Counted from the stretch's first letter, positions 1 to 5,587 are shown. The stretch is DNA of 5,587 nt from Gammaproteobacteria bacterium (GCA_030830945.1 JAURLY010000030.1:1-5587); one strand, 5' to 3'. Numbers and translations are program-made. The notes: generated by a model from the letters alone, not told the origin.

Positions 1-745
1 AAAGGATATTAGGGCTGTGACCGGCTGCGGAGTTGGCTCTCTTGGGCCACTGGGATTAGACATAAGCGTTCTGGTTGATCGCTCAGCGGCAGCGGCGGCC
101 AATTTTGTTTGTGGAGCAAATAAAGATGGCTATCACCTCAAAAATGCAAATTGGGCCTCCCGTGACGACCTGAATATTGTCGATATCCGCAATGTTGAGA
201 TGGGCGATCCCTCCCCTTGCGGCAGGGGATCCATACAGATTAAACGTGGCATAGAAGTCGGTCATATCTTTCAGTTGGGCACCAAGTACAGCGAGGCCTT
301 GAACGCCCGAGTTCTCGATGAAAACGGCAAAGAAGCTACGATTATCATGGGCTGCTATGGTATTGGCATTACCCGAATAGTCGCGGCAGCCATTGAGCAA
401 AACAATGATGACCGGGGCATTATCTGGCCCCAATCTATTGCGCCCTTCCAAATAGCCCTGGTGCCAATCAATTTGCATAAATCTGACGCTGTTGCAGAAG
501 CCTGTGAAGTGCTTTATTCGCAGCTTACCGATGAAGGCTACGAAGTGATTTATATGGATGAGCCCAAGGCCCGTCTGGGCGGCATGCTTGCGGACATAGA
601 ACTTATGGGGATTCCTCACCGTCTGGTTGTGGGCGATCGAGGTCTGGAATCAGGTATGATTGAATATCGCTCCAGACGCAGTGATGAAAATCAGGATATT
701 CCTCGTGACCAACTTCTTGCGTTCCTGTCAGAGACCACCCAGTAA
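1..745 (+). CDS. proS: Prolyl-tRNA synthetase, C-terminal part (5' end outside window)
   Basis: Class II aminoacyl-tRNA synthetase that charges tRNA-Pro with proline in the cytoplasm. The reading frame is open from base 2, so 247 C-terminal residues are visible, less than half of the roughly 570-residue bacterial enzyme. In order they show the end of the inserted editing domain (GSLGP at visible residues 12-16), a conserved GDPSP at 68-72, the stretch KRGIEVGHIFQLGTKYSEAL at 81-100, class II motif 3 around GCYGIGITR at 117-125, and the anticodon-binding domain from about 148 to the end. The presence of the editing insertion marks the bacterial-type enzyme. One small oddity is that the usual DDRKERxG segment of the anticodon domain reads DEPKARLGG at 186-194. 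A GTG at position 17 could be mistaken for a start, but homology continues upstream of it, so the gene is simply cut by the window edge. The stop is 16 bases before the next gene. Confidence 0.97.
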   Translation, partial: KDIRAVTGCGVGSLGPLGLDISVLVDRSAAAAANFVCGANKDGYHLKNANWASRDDLNIVDIRNVEMGDPSPCGRGSIQIKRGIEVGHIFQLGTKYSEALNARVLDENGKEATIIMGCYGIGITRIVAAAIEQNNDDRGIIWPQSIAPFQIALVPINLHKSDAVAEACEVLYSQLTDEGYEVIYMDEPKARLGGMLADIELMGIPHRLVVGDRGLESGMIEYRSRRSDENQDIPRDQLLAFLSETTQ

Positions 746-761
746 AAAAGGCTCTTTGCTA

Positions 762-1325
762 GTGGTTTCCAGATTGCTCGCCCTATTTCTTGCAGGTGCA
801 GCATGTTCAGCTTTTGCGCAGACGCCCCCAGAAAAAATTGATCTGGATCTGCTCGCTTATCTCGAACAGGAAGTACTTGAAGAGCATGGTTTTACTGACT
901 CATTTGAAGCAGAGGTCTGGTACGAAAGCATGTTTCCCCGGCTCCAGGTTTATGAGATCGCCGACGAGGAAAAAATCCAGATTTTACAATCTGTTCATGC
1001 GGAATCCCGTTCAAGTGGAATCAGTCCAAATCTGGTTCTTGCTATTATCGACGTTGAGAGCAGCTTCGATCGATACGCCATCTCCAGAGCCGGGGCACAA
1101 GGTTTGATGCAAGTGATGTCATTCTGGAAAAAGGAACTTGGACGACCCGAAGACAATTTGACAGACCCTTACACTAACCTGAAATACGGCACCAGCATTC
1201 TCAGTTATTATCTTGAGATGTCCCAAGGCGACACAACTGAAGCCCTTTCTCGCTATAACGGCAGTTATCCCCAAACCTGGTATGCAGAGCGTGTATATCG
1301 GGCTATGGATAAATGGCAGCACTAA
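762..1325 (+). CDS. Small secreted lytic transglycosylase (SLT domain)
   Basis: Predicted periplasmic murein lytic transglycosylase, which cleaves the MurNAc-GlcNAc bond of peptidoglycan with formation of 1,6-anhydroMurNAc. With the GTG at 762 it has 187 residues. There is a Sec signal peptide (hydrophobic residues 5-15, likely cut after AFA at 17-19), a short acidic helical linker (about 25-75), and an SLT domain from about 76 to 187. The predicted catalytic glutamate is E99 in VESSF, followed by the family motif GAQGLMQVM (111-119), the ALSRYNGS segment (161-168) and a terminal YAERVYRAM. No lipobox fits the single early cysteine, so it is probably not a lipoprotein. The frame extends back to a TTG at 660 inside proS, but that would bury the signal peptide. 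GTG 762 has an AAAGG 10 bases upstream, and TTG 756 is the alternative. It lies between proS and pabB and is probably co-transcribed with them. The specific Mlt/Slt subtype cannot be assigned. Confidence 0.88.
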   Translation: MVSRLLALFLAGAACSAFAQTPPEKIDLDLLAYLEQEVLEEHGFTDSFEAEVWYESMFPRLQVYEIADEEKIQILQSVHAESRSSGISPNLVLAIIDVESSFDRYAISRAGAQGLMQVMSFWKKELGRPEDNLTDPYTNLKYGTSILSYYLEMSQGDTTEALSRYNGSYPQTWYAERVYRAMDKWQH

Positions 1326-1343
1326 CCCAAAGATTGCACTAAT

Positions 1344-2702
1344 TTGGAATTTCATCATATTGACTACAGCATCGCCCCCGAACAAATGTTCAAGGCGATT
1401 AGTGCCTTGGCGAATCCCGTGTGGCTTGATAGTGGCAAACCAGCCAGCACTCAAAGTCGCTATGACATTCTCACCGCCCTGCCCCACCAGATTCTCGATG
1501 TTGAAGGTATAAATTCCAAAGATGCAAACAGCTTTATATTTGAGGCTCAGTCGCTGCTCGATCGATTTAGAACCAGCACTCAATCAACTACTTGCCCTTT
1601 TCAGGGAGGTCTTATTGGATTCCTGGGTTACGATCTTTTTGCCAAGGATTTCTCCCTGGAAAAACCCAACGAGATAGATTTCCCTAAAGCATATTTAGGG
1701 CTCTACCTCTGGGCCATTATTTACGATCATCATCGCCAGTCAGCCAGCATGGTCATCCATCCCGAGTGTGACGCAATCACGCGCGAAGTGATCCTCGGCT
1801 TACCAGGCAAAGCGGCAGAGTCATTAGCGGAAAATAACTTCAGGCTGACCAGTACATTTGCAGCATCAGAAAACAAAGAAACCTACTTCAAAGCCATTGG
1901 AAAAATTAAAGACTATATTCACGCTGGAGATGTCTATCAGGTTAACTACGCGCAACACTTTCAGGCAACTTATTTAGGCGACACCAGTGGCGCTTACCTA
2001 AGCCAGAGAGGCCTACATCCAGCGCCATTCTCTGCCTATATTGGCATAGGTGATAAAGCGGTTCTCTCCCACTCACCTGAGGAGTTTCTCAGCGTTCTGG
2101 GGCGTGAGGTACAAACCCAACCGATCAAGGGGACAGCACCGCGGGCCCGAGATCCCAAAATTGACCAGCGCAATGCCGATGTGCTTCAGGCCAGTGATAA
2201 AGACAAGGCCGAGAATCTAATGATTGTCGATTTGCTGCGAAATGACCTAGGCAAAGCCTGTAAGCCGGGATCAATTTCCGTCCCCAAGCTTTTTGAACTG
2301 CAGAGCTTTTCTAATGTTCACCACCTCGTCAGTAAGATTCGTGGGTCAGTCGCGGATAACGTCAGCATTTTGCAGTTAATTAGACACTGTCACCCGGGCG
2401 GCTCTATAACTGGTGCGCCAAAAAAACGATCCATGGAAATAATAGATGAACTGGAGACCCGGTCTCGCAGTCTTTACTGTGGCAGCATTGGCTACATTAG
2501 TCTCTGTGGTCACAGTCATACCAGCATTGCCATTCGCACCATGGTTGCCGATGGAAAGCATATTCACTGCTGGGGCGGCGGAGGCATCGTCGCTGATTCA
2601 AATGCCGAAAAGGAATATCAGGAAACCTTCTTTAAAGTGGGCCCTATAATGAAAAGTCTTGAAGATACCTATCTAAACACATCTGCTCTCTCCTACAGCT
2701 GA
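1344..2702 (+). CDS. pabB: Aminodeoxychorismate synthase component I
   Basis: Converts chorismate plus ammonia (supplied by the PabA amidotransferase) to 4-amino-4-deoxychorismate, the precursor of p-aminobenzoate and folate. The protein is 452 residues, close to the E. coli length. The N-terminal half carries PFQGGLIGFLGYDL (85-98). The chorismate-binding domain contains YIHAGDVYQVNYAQ (191-204), QPIKGTAPR (259-267), AENLMIVDLLRNDLG (289-303), PGGSITGAPK (351-360) and GGGIVADS (412-419). K262 in PIKGT is the lysine that distinguishes PabB from anthranilate synthase TrpE, where this position is alanine, so I prefer PabB. The start is a TTG with no convincing ribosome binding site. The next in-frame ATG (1386) would remove 14 residues that align with E. 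coli PabB, so TTG is favoured. It begins 18 bases after the transglycosylase stop, which makes coupled translation plausible. A tryptophan replaces the usual small residue just before the glycine run (W410). Confidence 0.95.
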   Translation: MEFHHIDYSIAPEQMFKAISALANPVWLDSGKPASTQSRYDILTALPHQILDVEGINSKDANSFIFEAQSLLDRFRTSTQSTTCPFQGGLIGFLGYDLFAKDFSLEKPNEIDFPKAYLGLYLWAIIYDHHRQSASMVIHPECDAITREVILGLPGKAAESLAENNFRLTSTFAASENKETYFKAIGKIKDYIHAGDVYQVNYAQHFQATYLGDTSGAYLSQRGLHPAPFSAYIGIGDKAVLSHSPEEFLSVLGREVQTQPIKGTAPRARDPKIDQRNADVLQASDKDKAENLMIVDLLRNDLGKACKPGSISVPKLFELQSFSNVHHLVSKIRGSVADNVSILQLIRHCHPGGSITGAPKKRSMEIIDELETRSRSLYCGSIGYISLCGHSHTSIAIRTMVADGKHIHCWGGGGIVADSNAEKEYQETFFKVGPIMKSLEDTYLNTSALSYS

Positions 2703-2732
2703 TTAGCAAATACGGTCCTAACCGGGTTTTAT

Positions 2733-2996
2733 ATGATTGATCGCAAACATCACCAGATTGTTTTTTCTTTTTTTATGGCGTTGCTTATGTCTTGCATCAT
2801 GTCATTTGTCATCACCATTTTTAATATCGGTTTTGTACCTAACCTTATTAGCATTTGGTTAAAGGCCTGGTTGTTTGCATTCTCAGTTGCATTTCCGACA
2901 ATCATTTTTGTAGTTCCTATTGTCCATAAGCTGGTTAACCTTGTTTTGAAAGAAGAGCCTTCGGACAGCTTAGATTCAAATCAGGCTCAGAAATAA
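2733..2996 (+). CDS. DUF2798 family two-helix membrane protein
   Basis: An 87-residue inner-membrane protein of unknown function. It shows the pattern I know from the DUF2798 family: a short basic N-terminus, a first hydrophobic helix (about 9-32, with LLMSCIMSFVITIFNIG), a polar turn ending in WLKAWLFAFSVAFP (42-55), a second helix running to about residue 67, and a charged tail rich in acidic residues. The WLxAWxxAFxxAFP core between and into the second helix is the most family-specific part. It starts at ATG 2733, 30 bases after pabB, with no clear Shine-Dalgarno sequence, so translation may depend on coupling. The next gene's ribosome binding site overlaps its stop codon, which argues that the two small genes are expressed together. 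No biochemical role can be given. Confidence 0.8.
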   Translation: MIDRKHHQIVFSFFMALLMSCIMSFVITIFNIGFVPNLISIWLKAWLFAFSVAFPTIIFVVPIVHKLVNLVLKEEPSDSLDSNQAQK

Positions 2997-3000
2997 GGAG
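2995..3000 (+). promoter_or_regulatory. Strong ribosome binding site for the 73-residue ORF
   Basis: AAGGAG overlaps the stop codon of the DUF2798 gene and lies 7 bases before the ATG at 3008. It is the best Shine-Dalgarno match on the plus strand here. It supports the reality of the small gene that follows and suggests translation linked to the upstream gene. Confidence 0.75.
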
Positions 3001-3007
3001 TTTTTGT

Positions 3008-3229
3008 ATGACCGAAAAAATAAATGAAAATGCTCTATTGGCACTAAAAATAGCTTTTACTTACATGCCCAAGGCGATTGAAGTCACCAAATACGAATAT
3101 GGTGATCGGTATGAAAACGTACTAGAGCACATCGAGACTGTCAGAGAGACTTTGCTGGAAAACGATGTTGACCCAGAAGAGGTTTACGGCGAAATAGATC
3201 CAGACAATACACCTAATTCTTCTTACTAA
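3008..3229 (+). CDS. Small acidic protein of unknown function
   Basis: A 73-residue protein that I do not recognise. It is strongly acidic: by hand count 17 Asp/Glu against 6 Lys/Arg. It has no signal peptide or membrane segment, so it is predicted to be cytoplasmic. Residues 5-20 and 33-52 look helical (the second with spaced leucines, valines and isoleucines), and the C-terminus is an acidic, proline-containing tail (DPEEVYGEIDPDN at 55-67). Evidence that it is a real gene: a canonical AAGGAG 7 bases before the ATG, close spacing (11 bases) to the upstream DUF2798 gene, and no competing frame of substance. It ends 57 bases before the convergent thrH gene. Its size and charge would fit a small regulatory or protein-binding factor, but nothing in the sequence shows that. 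Confidence 0.7.
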   Translation: MTEKINENALLALKIAFTYMPKAIEVTKYEYGDRYENVLEHIETVRETLLENDVDPEEVYGEIDPDNTPNSSY

Positions 3230-3286
3230 CGGTGAGTCAGGCTTGAAGACCTATCATAGTAAGGCGCCAGCTTTTTAGACGTTGCT

Positions 3287-3907
3287 TTACAAGCTCAAAT
3301 TACGATTACTGGCCTTGATGAATTCAGCCTTGAATTCTTCGTAATTCTTCGCAACTGGGTACTGTGGGAATTCGTCAATTACATTTTGTGGTGGTCGGAA
3401 CAAAATGCCAGCGTGAGCTTCTTCCAACATGGCGGTATCGTTGTAGGAATCACCCGCTGCAATACAGCGGTAATACATGCTCTTGAATCCGATCACTGCC
3501 TGCCGCTTGGGGTCTGCCTGACGCAACTTGTAGTCCACAACCTTGCCGGTTGCCTCATCCACAATCAGATTGTGACAAAGCAATGTTGGATAACCCAATT
3601 TCGCCATAAAAGGTCCAGCAAACTGGTAGAACGTATCGGAAAGGATAACCACCTGGAACCGCTCACGCAGCCAGTTGATGAAGTCATGTGCGCCATCCAG
3701 CGGCGACATAGTACCAATGACTTCCTGGATTTCATTCACGCCCAAACCATGATGTTCAAGCAAACCCAGACGCTGCTTCATTAGCACATCGTAATCGGGA
3801 ATATCCCTTGTAGTCGCCTTGAGTTCTTCTACGCCGACTTTTTCGGCAAACTCAATCCAGATTTCAGGGATCAGTACTCCTTCGAGGTCAAGACATGCGA
3901 TTTCCAC
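3287..3907 (-). CDS. thrH: Phosphoserine phosphatase / homoserine phosphotransferase ThrH
   Basis: HAD-superfamily enzyme. The Pseudomonas ThrH it closely resembles hydrolyses phosphoserine and can transfer the phosphate to homoserine, linking serine and threonine synthesis. The 206 residues match the family length from end to end. HAD motif I is DLEGV at 7-11 (nucleophile D7, with Glu at 9 as in ThrH rather than Asp), motif II is S90 in ILSDTF, motif III is K134 in DPKRQ, and motif IV is GDSYND at 152-157 with metal-binding acids. The segment ATTRDIPDYDVLMKQRL (31-47) in the cap is a ThrH signature. The start is GTG at 3907, supported by a TGGAG 8 bases upstream and by the conserved MEIACLDLEG beginning. 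It lies 85 bases downstream of cysB on the same strand, so it may share cysB's transcript. I am confident of ThrH rather than generic SerB because of the short length and the cap sequence. Confidence 0.95.
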   Translation of the reverse strand: MEIACLDLEGVLIPEIWIEFAEKVGVEELKATTRDIPDYDVLMKQRLGLLEHHGLGVNEIQEVIGTMSPLDGAHDFINWLRERFQVVILSDTFYQFAGPFMAKLGYPTLLCHNLIVDEATGKVVDYKLRQADPKRQAVIGFKSMYYRCIAAGDSYNDTAMLEEAHAGILFRPPQNVIDEFPQYPVAKNYEEFKAEFIKASNRNLSL

Positions 3908-3915
3908 GCGCGTTT

Positions 3916-3920
3916 CTCCA
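3916..3920 (-). promoter_or_regulatory. Ribosome binding site of thrH
   Basis: On the minus strand TGGAG stands 8 bases before the GTG start of thrH. It supports GTG 3907 as the true start. Confidence 0.6.
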
Positions 3921-3992
3921 GCTAGGTCGTCAAAAAATTAAGGCGGGCAAGAGTAATCGAACCGAGGAAAAATACAAGAACCGGAGACTGAT

Positions 3993-4967
3993 TTAGTACT
4001 CAGGGAGCTCGATGTGTCGGAATAACTGCTCTAATTCATCTTTGCCATTGCACTGGTGAGCTTCATCAACCATTTCCTTGGTGAGATGCGGACAGAATTC
4101 CTGAATGAAATCGTACATAAAACCGCGAAGAAACGTACCGCGACGAAAACCAATTTTAGTGACACTGTGTTTGAATAAGTGACGAGCATCAATCATCACC
4201 AGGTCCTTATCGGCTTCCGGGTCGTAAGCCATACGCGCAACGATTCCCACGCCCAAGCCAAGCCGCACATAGGTTTTAATAACGTCAGAATCTGATGCCG
4301 TAAAGACCACTCGCGGCTTTAGTTCTTTTTCCTGAAACGCCTGATCCAGTTGAGAGCGCCCGGTAAAACCGAAAACATAAGTAACTAACGGATACTGGGC
4401 CAGATTATCCAGTGTTAAGAAAGATGTCTGGGCAAGTGGATGATCCTTAGGTACTAAAATACAGCGATTCCATTTGTAGCAAGGCATCATGATCAGGTCG
4501 ACAAAGAGCTCCAGCGCCTCTGTAGCAATAGCAAAATCGACTTTCCAGTCGGCTGCCATCTCGCTTATTTGCATGGGAGTCCCCTGATGCATTTGTAAAT
4601 CGACGTCGGGATATTTGGCAATAAACTTTTGAATAACAGGTGGCAAGGCATATCTTGCCTGCGTATGCGTAGTCGCGATCGCCAAAGATCCACTTTCCGG
4701 GTCGTTATGTTCCTGACCAATTTGCTTAATATTGTCGACTTGATGCAGAACTTCCGCAGCCACTAGTAAAATCTCTTCACCTGCGGGGGTGATACGCGTT
4801 AAATGTTTACCGCTGCGGGAAAATATTTCGACGCCCAATTCGTCTTCCAATAACCTAATCTGCTTGGAAATGCCCGGCTGGGAGGTATAGAGACTGGCAG
4901 CAGTCGCCGAAACATTGAGATCATTTCTTGCCACTTCCCATATATAACGCAACTGCTGTAATTTCAT
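3993..4967 (-). CDS. cysB: LysR-type regulator of sulfur/cysteine metabolism CysB
   Basis: Transcription activator of cysteine biosynthesis and sulfate or alkanesulfonate uptake genes. In enteric bacteria it is a tetramer that responds to N-acetylserine and sulfide. The 324 residues equal the E. coli CysB length and align throughout. The winged helix-turn-helix is at 1-60 (MKLQQLRYI start, LYTSQPGISKQIR at 26-38, GKHLTRITPAG at 53-63). The effector domain keeps the ligand-contact residues known from CysB: T100, T102 and Q103 in ATTHTQARYALP, T149 in FAIATE, and T202 in FGFTGRS. The C-terminus ends HIELPEY, like CysB and Cbl proteins. Cbl is the main alternative; the Gammaproteobacterial context with thrH and pabB nearby favours CysB. 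The start is ATG 4967 with no good Shine-Dalgarno sequence. Upstream it faces the PqqD-like gene across 161 bases, and LysR regulators often control themselves and the divergent neighbour from such a gap. Confidence 0.96.
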   Translation of the reverse strand: MKLQQLRYIWEVARNDLNVSATAASLYTSQPGISKQIRLLEDELGVEIFSRSGKHLTRITPAGEEILLVAAEVLHQVDNIKQIGQEHNDPESGSLAIATTHTQARYALPPVIQKFIAKYPDVDLQMHQGTPMQISEMAADWKVDFAIATEALELFVDLIMMPCYKWNRCILVPKDHPLAQTSFLTLDNLAQYPLVTYVFGFTGRSQLDQAFQEKELKPRVVFTASDSDVIKTYVRLGLGVGIVARMAYDPEADKDLVMIDARHLFKHSVTKIGFRRGTFLRGFMYDFIQEFCPHLTKEMVDEAHQCNGKDELEQLFRHIELPEY

Positions 4968-5008
4968 ATTGTTTGATTCGTTTGGTTATAAGCATACAGT
5001 GCGCATAT

Positions 5009-5037
5009 TTGTTTTTTTGGTCAAGCATTTTCATAAA
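5009..5037 (+). promoter_or_regulatory. Possible sigma-70 promoter for the PqqD-like gene
   Basis: TTGTTT (5009-5014) and CATAAA (5032-5037) are separated by exactly 17 bases, with three and four matches to the -35 and -10 consensus. Transcription would begin near 5044, giving a leader of about 85 bases. TATGAT at 5082-5087 is a better single -10 but has no -35 partner. Confidence 0.3.
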
Positions 5038-5082
5038 GGTCTTATCCAGTCAGTTTTCTATTCCGAAGCTAGGATTCTTTGT

Positions 5083-5109
5083 ATGATCACCCTATCCATA
5101 CCAACTTGA
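5083..5109 (+). other. Possible 8-codon leader ORF before the PqqD-like gene
   Basis: ATG at 5083 opens an 8-codon frame (MITLSIPT) ending at TGA 5107-5109, 19 bases before the PqqD-like start. It has a TAGGA at 5070-5074 spaced 8 bases from its ATG, whereas the PqqD-like ATG itself has none. It could be a coupling leader peptide, the remains of a start displaced by an indel, or chance. Confidence 0.2.
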
Positions 5110-5128
5110 TACTTATCCCTACCCTAGA

Positions 5129-5410
5129 ATGCCAATTTCAGAAACAACGATTCTTCAGCGCAGCAAAAGTATTATCTCCAGTGAGATAGATGGCGAAACG
5201 GTCATGATGGATAGCGAATTTAGCAATTATTACGGCCTAAAGAGAATTGGCACCCATATATGGCGCCTGCTAGAAAATGAACTAAGCGTACAGAGCATAT
5301 GCGAAGCACTTACCAGCGAGTACGATGTCAGTTACGAACAATGTCTGGAGGACATACTGCCTTTCCTGGAAGTATTGCGCGAACAGCAGATGATCGAGGT
5401 TCAGAATTAA
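5129..5410 (+). CDS. PqqD-like RiPP recognition protein (lasso B1-type)
   Basis: A 93-residue stand-alone PqqD-family domain. Such domains (RiPP recognition elements) bind the leader segment of a precursor peptide and hand it to the modifying or cleaving enzyme. In lasso-peptide systems this part is called B1. Visible signature: strands around SSEIDGETVMMDSEFSNYYG (17-36), then GLKRIGTHIWRLLEN (36-50), followed by two helices (about 52-64 and 68-86) that complete the winged-helix fold. The D-G-x-x-V-x-x-D and YYxLxxxGxxIWxLL patterns are typical of the family. The start at ATG 5129 fits the family N-terminus; no start codon exists upstream in frame before a TGA at 5084. There is no Shine-Dalgarno sequence before it. 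The next gene, a B2-like protein, begins 27 bases later in the same frame, so the two are almost certainly one operon. The subclass (lasso versus another RiPP or exopolysaccharide-linked PqqD/B2 set) cannot be decided here. Confidence 0.85.
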   Translation: MPISETTILQRSKSIISSEIDGETVMMDSEFSNYYGLKRIGTHIWRLLENELSVQSICEALTSEYDVSYEQCLEDILPFLEVLREQQMIEVQN

Positions 5411-5437
5411 TTCCCAGAGACCCTACGTGAGGAAGCG

Positions 5438-5587
5438 TTGAACTTTTCAGAAAAGATTTGTCATTTCTATCAGCTTCCAGGAGAACGCAAGCTTTGGATG
5501 CTGGTATTTTTTATCGGTTCGCTACTGAGCTGGTTTGCTATCCGTATTAGCTCCTCACAAACCCTGGCCAGAAAAATGGGCGACCAA
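5438..5587 (+). CDS. Lasso-peptide B2-like protein (McjB C-terminal type), N-terminal 50 residues; cut by window end
   Basis: The frame is open from 5411 to the window end with no stop. The likely start is TTG 5438, preceded by GAGGA at 5429-5433 with a short 4-base spacing; ATG 5498 is possible but would delete the conserved beginning. The visible 50 residues read like the N-terminus of lasso B2 proteins: an F-x-x-L-P-x-x-E-R-K/R-L-W-x-L segment (FYQLPGERKLWML, 10-22), a hydrophobic helix (about 19-36), then a basic stretch with QTLARKMG (41-48). The family has a transglutaminase-like Cys-His-Asp fold and removes the leader peptide in microcin J25-type maturation. The catalytic part lies outside the window, so neither the residues nor activity can be checked. 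Position directly after a PqqD-like gene strongly supports the call, since split B1 and B2 genes occur as this pair. Confidence 0.7.
   Translation, partial: MNFSEKICHFYQLPGERKLWMLVFFIGSLLSWFAIRISSSQTLARKMGDQ

Larger units (their letters stand above)
4968..5128. promoter_or_regulatory. Divergent intergenic control region cysB / pqqD-like gene
   Basis: A 161-base AT-rich gap from which cysB and the PqqD-like gene are read in opposite directions. It contains a run of seven T (5012-5018), a plausible plus-strand promoter (separate entry) and a tiny open frame (separate entry). For cysB, the minus strand shows TTGACC at 5024-5019, but no -10 hexamer stands at a proper distance from it, and TATAAC at 4990-4985 has no partner. 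CysB autoregulation is known in enteric bacteria; binding here is an inference. Confidence 0.45.

Noticed and set aside
83..619. Long minus-strand open frame (178 codons) opposite proS
   Set aside because: It is fully antisense to conserved ProRS sequence and its translation resembles no family; it is a shadow frame.
660..761. Extended transglycosylase reading frame starting at TTG 660 inside proS
   Set aside because: It would place 34 residues before an evident signal peptide and overlap conserved proS codons; GTG 762 is the better start.
1119..1583. Minus-strand open frame of 154 codons across the transglycosylase/pabB junction
   Set aside because: It overlaps two well-supported genes on the other strand and shows no recognisable domain or ribosome binding site.
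2713..2730. Small hairpin CGGT-CCTA-ACCG followed by T residues between pabB and the DUF2798 gene
   Set aside because: A four-pair stem is expected by chance, and the short gap argues for read-through rather than termination.
3261..3276. Possible rho-independent terminator between the acidic ORF and thrH (AAGGC, loop, GCTTT, then T residues)
   Set aside because: The stem is only five pairs including one G-U, and few T residues remain after it; it does not work in the minus direction. Too weak to annotate.
3386..3784. Plus-strand open frame of 132 codons
   Set aside because: It is antisense to thrH, whose HAD motifs are intact throughout.
1..5587. CRISPR arrays, tRNA or rRNA genes, insertion sequences, attachment sites
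   Set aside because: I saw no spaced direct repeats, RNA-gene signatures, transposase motifs or flanking inverted repeats; nearly all of the window is protein-coding.

Overview
The window reads as chromosomal DNA of a gammaproteobacterium of the Pseudomonas/Cellvibrionales type. The bacterial-type ProRS, the PabB, a ThrH closely resembling the Pseudomonas enzyme and a full-length CysB all point that way. From memory, cysB, cysH, thrH and pabB lie close together in Pseudomonas aeruginosa. Here pabB, thrH and cysB are also close, but no cysH lies between thrH and cysB. Placement below class level is not supported.

Layout: positions 1-2996 hold a compact plus-strand run: the 3' part of proS, a small secreted lytic transglycosylase with an SLT domain, pabB, and a two-helix DUF2798 membrane protein. 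A 73-residue acidic protein of unknown function follows at 3008-3229 behind a strong ribosome binding site. Gaps between these genes are 11-30 bases, which suggests co-transcription, although the functions are unrelated (translation, cell-wall turnover, folate synthesis, unknown). A 57-base convergent gap separates this run from two minus-strand genes, thrH (3287-3907) and cysB (3993-4967), with cysB upstream.

From 4968 to 5128 lies a divergent AT-rich control region. It is followed on the plus strand by a PqqD-like protein (5129-5410) and, running off the right edge, the first 50 codons of what looks like a lasso-peptide B2-type (McjB C-terminal-like) protein. This pair is the recognition element and leader-protease part of a RiPP (ribosomally made, modified peptide) system in split B1/B2 form. 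It is the accessory part of the window. Its precursor and cyclase genes are not visible and, if present, would lie beyond position 5587.

Working together: proS and pabB are housekeeping genes. CysB is the sulfur/cysteine regulator and ThrH acts in serine/threonine-linked phosphate metabolism. The PqqD/B2 pair should act on a peptide encoded elsewhere. Several genes appear to start at TTG or GTG (transglycosylase, pabB, thrH, B2), so automated start calls in this region deserve checking.
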